A stretch of DNA of 45,311 bases from Woeseiaceae bacterium (GTDB lineage: Bacteria > Pseudomonadota > Gammaproteobacteria > Steroidobacterales > Woeseiaceae), in the NCBI GenBank assembly GCA_028277185.1, contig JANQGQ010000032.1, positions 1 through 45,311 on the forward strand, read 5' to 3'. Numbering within the stretch: the stretch's first letter is position 1; every line of letters starts with the position of its first letter. The notes below the pieces were generated by a model. It had not been told where the DNA came from. It searched no databases and saw only the letters and a list, made by a program, of their open reading frames with translations. Positions 1-7,338 of the stretch are shown piece after piece. The position numbers and the translations under genes were made by a program.

Positions 1-114
1 TCGGAAGCGGACCGACGTCCCTCCCACCCCGGCAACCTTCGACATCCTAATCGAAGGGCCACAATCAACATACAAGCGGACCGCAGGGAGCCATCCCGCA
101 AACCAACATCGCCC

Positions 115-177
115 ACCCGCTATCCATGCGCATCAACCCGCTATCCACGCGCATCAACCCGCCATCCGTGCGCGTCA
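115..177. repeat. Three tandem 21-bp repeats
   Basis: Three head-to-tail copies of a 21-bp unit lie at 115-135, 136-156 and 157-177, each starting ACCCGC and ending in a CATCA/CGTCA block. Copies 1 and 2 differ at one position and copy 3 at a few more. They sit just downstream of the stop codon of the leftward TetR gene. I see no palindromy or spacer structure that would make this a CRISPR; it could be a 3' end repeat or a decayed minisatellite. No function is inferred. Confidence 0.7.
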
Positions 178-182
178 ACCTA

Positions 183-857
183 CTACGTTAGCGATCGCAA
201 ACCATTTGCGACGGGGCTGTCGCTAACACTGCCGGGCTGCTGCTGTTGCCGCTGCAGCACCGTGAGCGTCGCGGGGCTCAGGTAGGGTCGAAACAGGTCG
301 ATGATGAGTTCGTAACCGTCGCGAATGAAGTCGGGGTAGATGTCGCGCCGGTCGACGGCGATGTAGTTGATCCAGTTGTCCGACAGAATCCAGCTCAGCG
401 TCACCAGAGATCGCAGCGTCTTCGGATTGTTCGGTCCGAGCAGGACGTCGTTCTTGATCAGCGCCTTGAAAAAGTCGAGCACGACCTCGCTGCGCTGCCG
501 CCGATCGTGGCTGAAGCGTGTCCGAAGCGCATCGTCGGCGGCCAGCAGGGCCATCATCTCGCGATAGAAGAAGCGGTGCCGCCAGATCATCGATAGCTGC
601 CGCTCGAACATCTCGCGCATGTGATTCGCGGTAGGATCGGCCAGATCGTCCGACCAGTCGCTACGAATCTCGGCCGCCATGCGGTCGTAGATCGTCGCGA
701 CGATCGCTTCCTTGTTCTTGAAGTGGTAGTACAGATTGCCTTTGCTGATGCCGCACTCGGCTGCGATCCGGTTCGCCGATATGTTGCTGCTGCCGTGCTC
801 GTTGAACAGCTCGACCGCTTTGTCCAGGATGGACTTTTGAGTTTCTCTGGTCGCCAT
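183..857 (-). CDS. TetR/AcrR family transcriptional regulator
   Basis: A 224-residue DNA-binding repressor of the TetR family. The helix-turn-helix is at about residues 28-50 and contains the typical recognition stretch GISKGNLYYHFKNKEAI. The remaining C-terminal domain is the ligand-binding/dimerisation part, with no recognisable ligand specificity. It diverges from the NSS transporter with about 200 bp between start codons, so control of itself and of that transporter is the natural guess. A perfect 12-bp palindrome 31 bp upstream of its start is a candidate operator. The ATG at 855-857 gives the usual short N-terminus before the HTH. The family is certain; the target and effector are not known. 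Confidence 0.9.
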   Translation of the reverse strand: MATRETQKSILDKAVELFNEHGSSNISANRIAAECGISKGNLYYHFKNKEAIVATIYDRMAAEIRSDWSDDLADPTANHMREMFERQLSMIWRHRFFYREMMALLAADDALRTRFSHDRRQRSEVVLDFFKALIKNDVLLGPNNPKTLRSLVTLSWILSDNWINYIAVDRRDIYPDFIRDGYELIIDLFRPYLSPATLTVLQRQQQQPGSVSDSPVANGLRSLT

Positions 858-887
858 CGGCCGTCCTGTCAGAGTGTTCGCGGGGCA

Positions 888-899
888 AGGTAGCTACCT
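888..899. promoter_or_regulatory. Candidate TetR operator (12-bp palindrome)
   Basis: AGGTAGCTACCT is a perfect 12-bp palindrome in the divergent spacer, 31 bp before the TetR start codon and about 160 bp before the transporter start. Its position suits autoregulation by the adjacent TetR protein. Binding is an inference; a palindrome this short can occur by chance. Confidence 0.35.
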
Positions 900-1060
900 G
901 AACCCGCTGCTGTCGCCGCCCGCTCCGGCCGGCGCCGGTACATCTACAGTATAGCCGTCCGTCGGGATCTCCGGACCAGGGCTCCGGGCCTATTCGGCCC
1001 TTTACAGTGTCGGAATTACCTGCCACTTTCGGCGCTTTGCCGCTTAGGGGGAGCGCATCG

Positions 1061-2428
1061 ATGGCACACGGCTCAGCGCCGGCTACCTGGTCCAGCCGAT
1101 CGACTTTCCTGATGGCGACAATCGGTGCCGCCGTCGGTTTAGGCAACCTGTGGCGGTTCCCATACATCGCCGGAGAGAACGGCGGTGGCGGCTTCGTCCT
1201 GATGTATCTGGGCTTTGTGTTTCTGCTCGGGCTTCCGATCGTTACCGCGGAGATGCTAATGGGCCGCCGCGGGCGCGGCAGCGCTATTGCCACGATGGCG
1301 AGGCTCGTTCGCGACGAGAAGGCCAGCCGCTTCTGGAAGTCGATCGGCTGGCTCAGCGTACTCGTTCCCGTGGTCGGTCTGAGCTACTACGCCGTGGTAG
1401 CCGCATGGGCGCTGGACTACTTCGCTCTCGCGACAGTCGATGCCTTCGACGGCTTCGATGCCGCTTCGGCTGAAGCGGCCTTTGCGGCGCAAAGCGGAGC
1501 ACCGCTGCGGCAGGCACTGCTGCACGGCCTGTTCATGGCCATGACGGTGGCGGTAGTCGCGCGCGGCGTGAACAGCGGGATTGAGCGCGTGTCGCGATTT
1601 TTGATGCCCGCCCTGTTTTTCGTGATCGTGCTGCTGGTTATCTACGGGTTCTTCCGCGGCGACTTCCAGGGTGCGCTGGAGTTCCTGTTTCGTCCCGACT
1701 TCAGCAGCATCACCGGTCGGTCGGTCCTGATTGCGTTGGGACAGGCGCTGTTCTCGCTGGCGATCGGCGTCGGCGTCATGATCACGTATGCGGCGTACAT
1801 GCCGCCCAGGTTCTCGCTGCACCGTTCGGCGCTGACGATATGCTTCGGGGACACGCTCGTCGCGCTCCTGGCCGGTCTGGCAATTTTTCCGATTGTCTTT
1901 GCGAGCGGCCTCGACCCGGCCGGCGGTCCGGGGCTGATCTTCATTACGCTGCCCATCGCATTCGGCAACATGCCGCTGGGTGGGATCATCGGTCCGCTGT
2001 TCTTTACGCTCCTGATCTTCGCCGCCTACACGACGGCATTGGGCATGCTCGAACCCGTCATCGCGTGGTTGAGCGAGCGGGCAGGCGGCGGCCGCGCCCG
2101 CCTGACCGTAGTGACCGGGTCGCTGACCTGGGTACTCGGCCTCGTGTCCGTCTTCTCGTTCAGTCTCCTGGCGGGTTTCCACCCGCTGGGGCTGTTCGGG
2201 ATCGAGAAGACCTTCTTCGATCTGCTCGATTTCGGCATAGCCAATTTCCTGCTGCCGCTGAACGCACTGTTGATTACGCTGTTCGCCGGCTGGGTGCTGA
2301 GTCGCTCGGTGGCGTACGAAGAGCTCGGCGAGTCCGGCCAGCTTTGGTTCCGGTACTGGCGTTTCGCGGTGCGCTACGTCGCCCCGGTCGCCATCGCGCT
2401 CGTGTTCTTCGATCTGCTCAGCGGCTGA
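1061..2428 (+). CDS. Sodium-dependent transporter, NSS (SLC6-like) family
   Basis: A 455-residue multi-pass inner-membrane protein of the neurotransmitter:sodium symporter family, which imports amino acids with Na+. The family hallmark GAAVGLGNLWRFPY is at residues 22-35 (TM1 sodium/substrate site), followed by a glycine-rich loop and around eleven hydrophobic segments, the normal bacterial length. I chose the ATG at 1061 because AGGGGGAG lies 7 nt upstream (1046-1053); a GTG at 1007 would add 18 residues. Bacterial members include LeuT and the tryptophan transporter TnaT, so an aromatic amino acid is possible here given the kynureninase-like and aminobenzoyl-CoA-type genes next door. That substrate is inferred from context only. 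It converges with the PLP enzyme at 2438. Confidence 0.92.
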   Translation: MAHGSAPATWSSRSTFLMATIGAAVGLGNLWRFPYIAGENGGGGFVLMYLGFVFLLGLPIVTAEMLMGRRGRGSAIATMARLVRDEKASRFWKSIGWLSVLVPVVGLSYYAVVAAWALDYFALATVDAFDGFDAASAEAAFAAQSGAPLRQALLHGLFMAMTVAVVARGVNSGIERVSRFLMPALFFVIVLLVIYGFFRGDFQGALEFLFRPDFSSITGRSVLIALGQALFSLAIGVGVMITYAAYMPPRFSLHRSALTICFGDTLVALLAGLAIFPIVFASGLDPAGGPGLIFITLPIAFGNMPLGGIIGPLFFTLLIFAAYTTALGMLEPVIAWLSERAGGGRARLTVVTGSLTWVLGLVSVFSFSLLAGFHPLGLFGIEKTFFDLLDFGIANFLLPLNALLITLFAGWVLSRSVAYEELGESGQLWFRYWRFAVRYVAPVAIALVFFDLLSG

Positions 2429-2437
2429 GTACGCCGC

Positions 2438-3589
2438 TCAGACGGCAAGCAGCCCTGCGTTCCGTTCGAGCGAGGCGAAGAGCCGCTCGATGTCTTCGTC
2501 GTCGTTGTAGAAGTGCGGTGAGACCCGCAGATTGTTGTCGCGCTCCGAAACGACGATGTCGTCGTCCGCAAGCGCGCGGACCAGCGCCGGGGCATCCTTC
2601 GCGGCAATCGCGATCAGCGACCCGTGCCGATCCGGCGAAGCCGGCGTGACGAGCGTCCAGCCGCGGGACTGCACGCCGTCGACGATCAGACCCGTGAGGT
2701 GCAGGGCCTGGTCCCGGATCGCCTGGAGACCCACGTCCAGCACCAGTTCGATACCGGCGGTGCAGGCATAAGTGGCGCTTACGTTTGGGGTACCGGACTC
2801 GAACCGTCTTGCCATCGGCGACGGATCGTTGCGGTAAATGTCCATGGCGTTGATATCCGCCTGGGCGAACCAGCCGGTCGTAACCGGAATGAGGGGGCTC
2901 TGTTCACTGTTCCGCACGTACATGAAGCCGATTCCGGCCGTTCCGAGCAAGTATTTCAGACAGCCGCCAGCTATGAAGTCGGCACCGAGCTCGAGGGCGG
3001 AAAGCGGCAGCGAGCCGATTGCCTGGTATGCATCGACGAACACCAGCGCGCCGCGTTCCCGGGCGAGACGGATCACGGGTTTGAGGTCGAGCTTCACGCC
3101 GTTGCGATAGCAGACCCACGGCAATGAGACGAGCAGGGTCCGGTCGTCGATCAGGGCCTCGAAGGCCGCCAGCGGGATGGCAACACCGGTCTCGTCCGCC
3201 CGTGCGCGAACGACTCGCGCGCCTCTTCGCTCCTGCGCCAGCCAGATCTGCGAGCTCGTCGGAAAGTCGAAGTCGGTCGTGACGATCGTGTCCCGTCCCT
3301 GCGTGGGATCGAGACTGCTGGCCAGGGCGTTCACCGATTCCGACAGCGACGTCGAGACGCTGACGTCGTCGGGCGGGCAGCCGAGGAGACGGGCCAGGCT
3401 GGCCCGGAGGTTCTCGAGTTCTCCCACCCAGACTTCCCAGTCCGAGCCATGGGCGTGCCGCGACTCCAGGTACTTTCTGAATGCGGCCTCGACGGGCTTT
3501 GCCAGAACGCCGTATGAACAACTGTTGAGGTAGGTTTTGGCCTCGAGCAGCGGGAATTCCTGGCGGATCGTTGTGAGATCGGTGGACAC
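2438..3589 (-). CDS. PLP-dependent class V aminotransferase-fold enzyme, kynureninase-like
   Basis: 383 residues with the class V aminotransferase/cysteine desulfurase/kynureninase fold. Visible landmarks are the aspartate that pairs with the PLP ring nitrogen (D186 in FVDAYQ), the probable Schiff-base lysine K212 in GGCLKYLLGTAGIGF, and the RRFESGTPNV segment. The -KYL-G-G- context, the TGWF segment and RF..GTP.V recall kynureninases more than NifS enzymes, but several PLP subfamilies share them. Kynureninase would release anthranilate, which fits the aminobenzoyl-CoA-type operon that diverges from it; alternatives are a desulfurase-like or isopenicillin-N-epimerase-like enzyme. The start is GTG at 3589, after a GAGAG-like ribosome site. 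Fold confident, reaction uncertain. Confidence 0.8.
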   Translation of the reverse strand: MSTDLTTIRQEFPLLEAKTYLNSCSYGVLAKPVEAAFRKYLESRHAHGSDWEVWVGELENLRASLARLLGCPPDDVSVSTSLSESVNALASSLDPTQGRDTIVTTDFDFPTSSQIWLAQERRGARVVRARADETGVAIPLAAFEALIDDRTLLVSLPWVCYRNGVKLDLKPVIRLARERGALVFVDAYQAIGSLPLSALELGADFIAGGCLKYLLGTAGIGFMYVRNSEQSPLIPVTTGWFAQADINAMDIYRNDPSPMARRFESGTPNVSATYACTAGIELVLDVGLQAIRDQALHLTGLIVDGVQSRGWTLVTPASPDRHGSLIAIAAKDAPALVRALADDDIVVSERDNNLRVSPHFYNDDEDIERLFASLERNAGLLAV

Positions 3590-3737
3590 GAGGGCTCTCA
3601 GGGGCTGCGGTGGGTTGACGCTTCGGCGGCGCGGAATTGTCCATGCTGCGGCCCGCCCGTGTAAAGCGCAGCTTAGGGCTTCTGCTCTAAACGCTGCGCG
3701 GAAACCGGGCTGCCTGGTTTGACGGAAAACTATTTTA

Positions 3738-3749
3738 ATACTAAAGTAT
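3738..3749. promoter_or_regulatory. Candidate MarR operator upstream of the catabolic operon
   Basis: ATACTAAAGTAT has 5-bp inverted arms (ATACT/AGTAT) around AA, inside a very AT-rich patch (TTTTAATACTAAAGTATATT) that stands out from the GC-rich surroundings. It ends 4 nt before the ATG of the first operon gene, where a Shine-Dalgarno sequence would be expected and none is seen. Because the second gene of the operon is a MarR repressor, this is the best candidate for its binding site. It also lies between this operon and the divergent PLP enzyme. Confidence 0.45.
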
Positions 3750-3753
3750 ATTT

Positions 3754-4485
3754 ATGACCGCCAAACACGCTCTCGTTACCGGCGGCGGTTCGGGAATCGG
3801 CCTGGCTGTCGCACGCCGCCTGAGCGAGGACGGCTTCCGCGTTACCGTCAGCGGGCGGACCGAGCAGGCGCTTGCCGACTCGGGCTTCGCCTACGTTGTC
3901 ATGGACGTCAGCGACGAGCGGCAGGTCAATGCCGCGTTCGCGAGCATCGACCCTGTGGACGTCGTCGTCAGCAACGCCGGTCAGGCAAAGACGGCCCCCG
4001 TACTGAAAACCTCGCTGAAGCTCTGGCAGGAAATGCTTGCAGTCAATCTGACGGGCGCCTTTCTGTGCGCAAAGGCCGGCATACCGGCGATGATCGAGCG
4101 TGGATGGGGACGCTTCATCGTCGTCGCCTCGACCTCGGCGCTCAAGGGCTATGCGTACACCGGCGCCTATACGTCGTCCAAGCACGGCGCATTGGGACTC
4201 GTGCGGACGCTGGCGATCGAGCTGGCCAAAACCGGCGTCACCGCGAACGCCGTTTGCCCCGGTTTCACGGAAACTGAACTCCTCGGCCGCTCAGTCGAGA
4301 CGATCGTCGCCACGACCGGCATGGACCACGAGCAGGCGAGAGCGGCGCTGCTTGCCAGCAATCCGATGGAGCGTGCGGTAACCCCGGCCGAAGTGGCCGC
4401 GGCCGTCTCCTGGCTGGCCGGCGGCGAGGCCGGCTCGACCAATGGGCAGGCGATCGTTATCGACGGCGGCGAGCTTGCGGGCTGA
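3754..4485 (+). CDS. SDR family dehydrogenase (probable hydroxyacyl-CoA dehydrogenase)
   Basis: A 243-residue classical short-chain dehydrogenase. The dinucleotide motif TGGGSGIG is at residues 9-16, the NAG motif at 74-76, and the catalytic S126/Y139/K143 set (YTSSK) is intact; the C-terminal GQAIVIDGGEL segment is typical. First gene of the MarR operon; its stop overlaps the MarR start (TGATG). In the aerobic 2-aminobenzoyl-CoA pathway an SDR-type beta-hydroxyacyl-CoA dehydrogenase is expected, so a cyclic or ring-opened hydroxyacyl-CoA is the likely substrate. NAD(H) preference is not resolved. No clear ribosome site precedes the ATG. Confidence 0.88.
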   Translation: MTAKHALVTGGGSGIGLAVARRLSEDGFRVTVSGRTEQALADSGFAYVVMDVSDERQVNAAFASIDPVDVVVSNAGQAKTAPVLKTSLKLWQEMLAVNLTGAFLCAKAGIPAMIERGWGRFIVVASTSALKGYAYTGAYTSSKHGALGLVRTLAIELAKTGVTANAVCPGFTETELLGRSVETIVATTGMDHEQARAALLASNPMERAVTPAEVAAAVSWLAGGEAGSTNGQAIVIDGGELAG

Positions 4486-4940
4486 TGGCCGACACGACCC
4501 GGGAATCGCTGCTGGCATGGCTGGACCTGCTGCGTGCCTCGAACGTGATCAAGAAGGACGTCGACGCTCGTTTCAGAGAGGAGTTCGATCAGTCGATCTC
4601 CCGCTTCGACGCGCTGGCGGCTCTGGAGCGGGCGGATCGTGGCGGGCTGCGCGCCGGAGCGTTGTCCCGCCAGCTCGTCGTCAGCGAAGGCAACGTCACG
4701 CAGTTGATGAGCAAGCTCCTGCGCGACGGCCTCGTGGAGAAACGGGATGACGATCACGATGGCAGGGTGGTGATCTACTCGCTTTCGGGCGAAGGGAGGC
4801 GACTGTTCAATCGAATGGCGCGTGCGCATCGGCAGTGGATACGCGATGTTTTCACAGGTTTCTCCGATGCGGAGTTGATCGAACTCAGGGATCTGCTGCA
4901 TCGCCTGCCGCGGGAACCACGACGAAAGGAATTGGTATGA
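4485..4940 (+). CDS. MarR family transcriptional regulator
   Basis: 151 residues with a winged helix-turn-helix: recognition region [19 protein letters not shown], then a wing rich in D/R ([15 protein letters not shown]), flanked by dimerisation helices. It is embedded as the second gene of the operon: its ATG overlaps the SDR stop, and its own stop overlaps the crotonase start (ATGA). This placement and the AT-rich palindrome just upstream of the operon suggest autorepression relieved by an aromatic acid or its CoA thioester, as with other MarR regulators of aromatic-CoA pathways. The effector is inferred, not visible. Confidence 0.9.
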   Translation: MADTTRESLLAWLDLLRASNVIKKDVDARFREEFDQSISRFDALAALERADRGGLRAGALSRQLVVSEGNVTQLMSKLLRDGLVEKRDDDHDGRVVIYSLSGEGRRLFNRMARAHRQWIRDVFTGFSDAELIELRDLLHRLPREPRRKELV

Positions 4941-5746
4941 ACCCCGACACCTATAAACCCGAACACTTTCTGTGGAGTTATGACGACGGGGTCGGAACCG
5001 TGCGGCTCAACGCGCCGGCGATGAAGAATCCGCTGACCTTCGAGTCATACGCCGAGCTGCGTGACTTGTTCAGGGATCTCGTGTACTGCGAGGACGTCAA
5101 GGTCATCGTGTTCGCAAGCCGCGAAGGAAACTTCAGCTCGGGCGGCAACGTGAACGACATCATCGGTCCGCTGACGAAGATGGATATGCCGGCATTGCTC
5201 AGGTTCACGCGCATGACCGGCGATCTCGTCAAGGCGATGCGCGGCTGTCCGCAGCCGGTCATCGCCGCCGTCGACGGCGTCAGCGCGGGCGCCGGAGCCA
5301 TCATCGCCATGGCCTCCGACCTGCGGTTGACGTCCCCGGAATCGAAGACGGCATTCCTGTTCAACCGGGTCGGCCTCGCGGGTTGCGACATGGGCGCCTG
5401 CGCGATTCTGCCGCGCATCATCGGCCAGGGCCGCGCCAGCGAGTTGCTGTTCACGGGCCGGTCGATGAGTGCCGAGGAGGGCGAGCGCTGGGGCTACTTC
5501 AACCGGATCGTCGACGCGGCCGGGCTCGACGAGGCGGCAATGACCATGGCGAAGCGCCTGGCCAGCGGCCCGACGTTCGCCAACGCGATGACCAAGAACC
5601 AGCTCAACGTCGAGTGGGATATGAGCCTCGACACGGCCATCGAAGCTGAGGCCCAGGCGCAGGCTATTTGCATGCAGACGAACGACTTCCGGCGTGCCTA
5701 CGAGGCGTTCGTGAACAAGGAACGGCCGGTGTTCGAGGGCGACTGA
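4937..5746 (+). CDS. Enoyl-CoA hydratase/isomerase (crotonase) family protein
   Basis: 269 residues with the crotonase fold. The first oxyanion-hole segment [15 protein letters not shown] is at 61-75 and the second, [10 protein letters not shown], at 113-122. The start is the ATG at 4937, overlapping the MarR stop and preceded by GAAAGGA. By eye, the two glutamates of classical enoyl-CoA hydratase do not align: the GGGCE position reads GAGAI, and the second position also lacks Glu, while a GCDMGA segment near 149-154 offers Asp151. This suggests a variant activity such as ring hydrolysis or lyase chemistry rather than simple hydration. In context it should act on the product of the ring-reducing flavoenzyme downstream. 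Confidence 0.88.
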   Translation: MNPDTYKPEHFLWSYDDGVGTVRLNAPAMKNPLTFESYAELRDLFRDLVYCEDVKVIVFASREGNFSSGGNVNDIIGPLTKMDMPALLRFTRMTGDLVKAMRGCPQPVIAAVDGVSAGAGAIIAMASDLRLTSPESKTAFLFNRVGLAGCDMGACAILPRIIGQGRASELLFTGRSMSAEEGERWGYFNRIVDAAGLDEAAMTMAKRLASGPTFANAMTKNQLNVEWDMSLDTAIEAEAQAQAICMQTNDFRRAYEAFVNKERPVFEGD

Positions 5747-5748
5747 CC

Positions 5749-6930
5749 GTGAGCGATTCGAGCTTTCTCGACTGGCCGTTCTTCGACGATCGTCACCGCC
5801 GTCTCGCGGCCGACGTCGATCGCTGGGCCGAAGAGCAGCTTCCGGCCATCGTGGATATGGCCGATGCGCACAGCGACGTCGACGGCACCTGCAGGATGCT
5901 CGTGAAGGAACTCGGCGCGGCCGGCTGGCTCCGCTACGCCGTGCCCGCGTTCGCGGGCGGCGTTCACGAAGTATTGGACGTGCGCTCGCTTTGCCTCATC
6001 CGCGAAACCCTTGCGCGCTACTCCGGCCTCGCCGATTTCGCCTTTGCGATGCAGGGTCTCGGCTCCGGCGCGATTAGCACGTTCGGGTCGGACGAGCTCA
6101 AGGAGCGTTATCTGCCCGCCGTCGCGCGCGGCGAGAAAATCGCCGCATTCGCGCTGTCGGAGGAGAATGCCGGCTCCGACGTGGCCGCCATGCAGACCTG
6201 TTTCAGCAACGACGGAGGACGCCGCGTCAACGGCGAAAAAACCTGGATCTCGAACGGCGGCATCGCGGATTTCTACACGCTGTTCGCGCGCGAGGCGGAA
6301 GACAGCAAGCGGATAACCGCTGCCGTCGTCGAGGCCGGAAGCCCCGGTTTCTCGGTGGCAAAACGGATCGAAGTGATCGCGCCGCACCCCCTGGCGACGC
6401 TGCGTTTCGACGACTGTCCCGTGGACGAGGTCAGCATTATCGGTGAGCCCGGCAGCGGCATGCGCGTGGCGCTGGGTACGCTGGACATCTTTCGAACGAC
6501 CGTAGGCGCTGCCGCCCTCGGCTTTTCCCGGCGGGCGCTCGATGACGCGACGGCGCGCGCGCGGTCGCGGCACATGTTCGGCGCGACGCTGGCCGAGCAG
6601 CCGATCGCACAGGAGCGGCTTGCGGAGATGGCGCTCGACGTCGACGCATCCGCGCTGCTCGTCTATCGCTCGGCGTGGACGAAGGACACACAGCGGCGAC
6701 GGGTTACCCGCGAAGCCGCGATGGCAAAGCTGTTCGCGACGGATCAGGCGCAGTTCGTGATCGACAAGGCCGTGCAGCTGTTCGGCGGACTGGGCGTTAC
6801 GAAGGGCAGCAAGGTCGAAGAGCTGTACCGCGAGATCCGCGCTCTGCGCATTTACGAGGGCGCCTCCGAGGTGCAGAAGATCGTCATCGCGCGCGAGCAC
6901 CTCAAAAACCACGAAGCCGGAGAGTCGTGA
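5749..6930 (+). CDS. Acyl-CoA dehydrogenase
   Basis: A 393-residue FAD-dependent acyl-CoA dehydrogenase of normal length. Seen in order: the N-terminal helical domain, the middle beta-domain with [17 protein letters not shown], and the C-terminal domain with [21 protein letters not shown] and the end motif [20 protein letters not shown]370 in YEGASEVQ is the likely catalytic base. The GTG start at 5749 lies 3 nt after the crotonase stop; no ATG fits. It probably introduces a double bond in an alicyclic or ring-opened CoA thioester of the pathway, passing electrons to ETF (not in the window). Its stop overlaps the next start (TGATG). Confidence 0.93.
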   Translation: MSDSSFLDWPFFDDRHRRLAADVDRWAEEQLPAIVDMADAHSDVDGTCRMLVKELGAAGWLRYAVPAFAGGVHEVLDVRSLCLIRETLARYSGLADFAFAMQGLGSGAISTFGSDELKERYLPAVARGEKIAAFALSEENAGSDVAAMQTCFSNDGGRRVNGEKTWISNGGIADFYTLFAREAEDSKRITAAVVEAGSPGFSVAKRIEVIAPHPLATLRFDDCPVDEVSIIGEPGSGMRVALGTLDIFRTTVGAAALGFSRRALDDATARARSRHMFGATLAEQPIAQERLAEMALDVDASALLVYRSAWTKDTQRRRVTREAAMAKLFATDQAQFVIDKAVQLFGGLGVTKGSKVEELYREIRALRIYEGASEVQKIVIAREHLKNHEAGES

Positions 6931-7328
6931 TGCACCGCATTCTCAGCCCCGAAGGCTGGCCGCGCCCGAAGGGCTACGCCAACGGCATTGCCGCCAGAGG
7001 GACGCTCGTGTTGACGGCCGGCGTCGTCGGCTGGAACGAGGACGAGGAGTTCGTCGCAAAGGATCTTTGCGGCCAGTTCGAGCAGGTTTTGAGCAATACG
7101 CTGGCAATCCTCGCGGAGGCCGGCGCCGGACCGGAGCACATCGTGCGTATGACCTGGTACATCACCGACCGGGACGAGTATCGCGACAAGCTCCCCGCCA
7201 TCGGTGAGATCTGGCGACGCAAGCTGGGCAAGGTGTTTCCGTGCATTGCCTGCGTTCAGGTCGTCGCGCTCGTCGAAGACGAGGCGAAGATCGAGATCGA
7301 GACCACGGCTGTAGTACCCGAAGACTGA
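6930..7328 (+). CDS. RidA (YjgF/UK114) family protein lacking the usual catalytic arginine
   Basis: 132 residues with the chorismate-mutase-like RidA fold: N-terminal SPEGWPRPKGYANG, central LAEAGAGPEHIVRMTWYITD, and C-terminal QVVALVEDEAKIEIETTAV. Typical RidA enamine/imine deaminases have Arg in a PxRxxVxV motif; here the motif reads PCIACVQV (104-111), with Ile106 at the Arg position. The protein may therefore not be a standard 2-aminoacrylate deaminase. Sitting between the dehydrogenase and the aminobenzoyl-CoA-type flavoenzyme, it could act on an enamine/imine intermediate or protect the pathway. It is translationally coupled to the preceding gene. Confidence 0.87.
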   Translation: MHRILSPEGWPRPKGYANGIAARGTLVLTAGVVGWNEDEEFVAKDLCGQFEQVLSNTLAILAEAGAGPEHIVRMTWYITDRDEYRDKLPAIGEIWRRKLGKVFPCIACVQVVALVEDEAKIEIETTAVVPED

Positions 7329-7338
7329 GAGGATCGTG

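Noticed and set aside
115..177. Possible CRISPR array
   Set aside because: The repeats are directly adjacent, with no unique spacers and no cas genes nearby.
661..1293. Long leftward reading frame overlapping TetR and the transporter start
   Set aside because: It runs antisense to the well-supported transporter and out of frame with TetR, with a low-complexity composition typical of GC-rich shadow frames.
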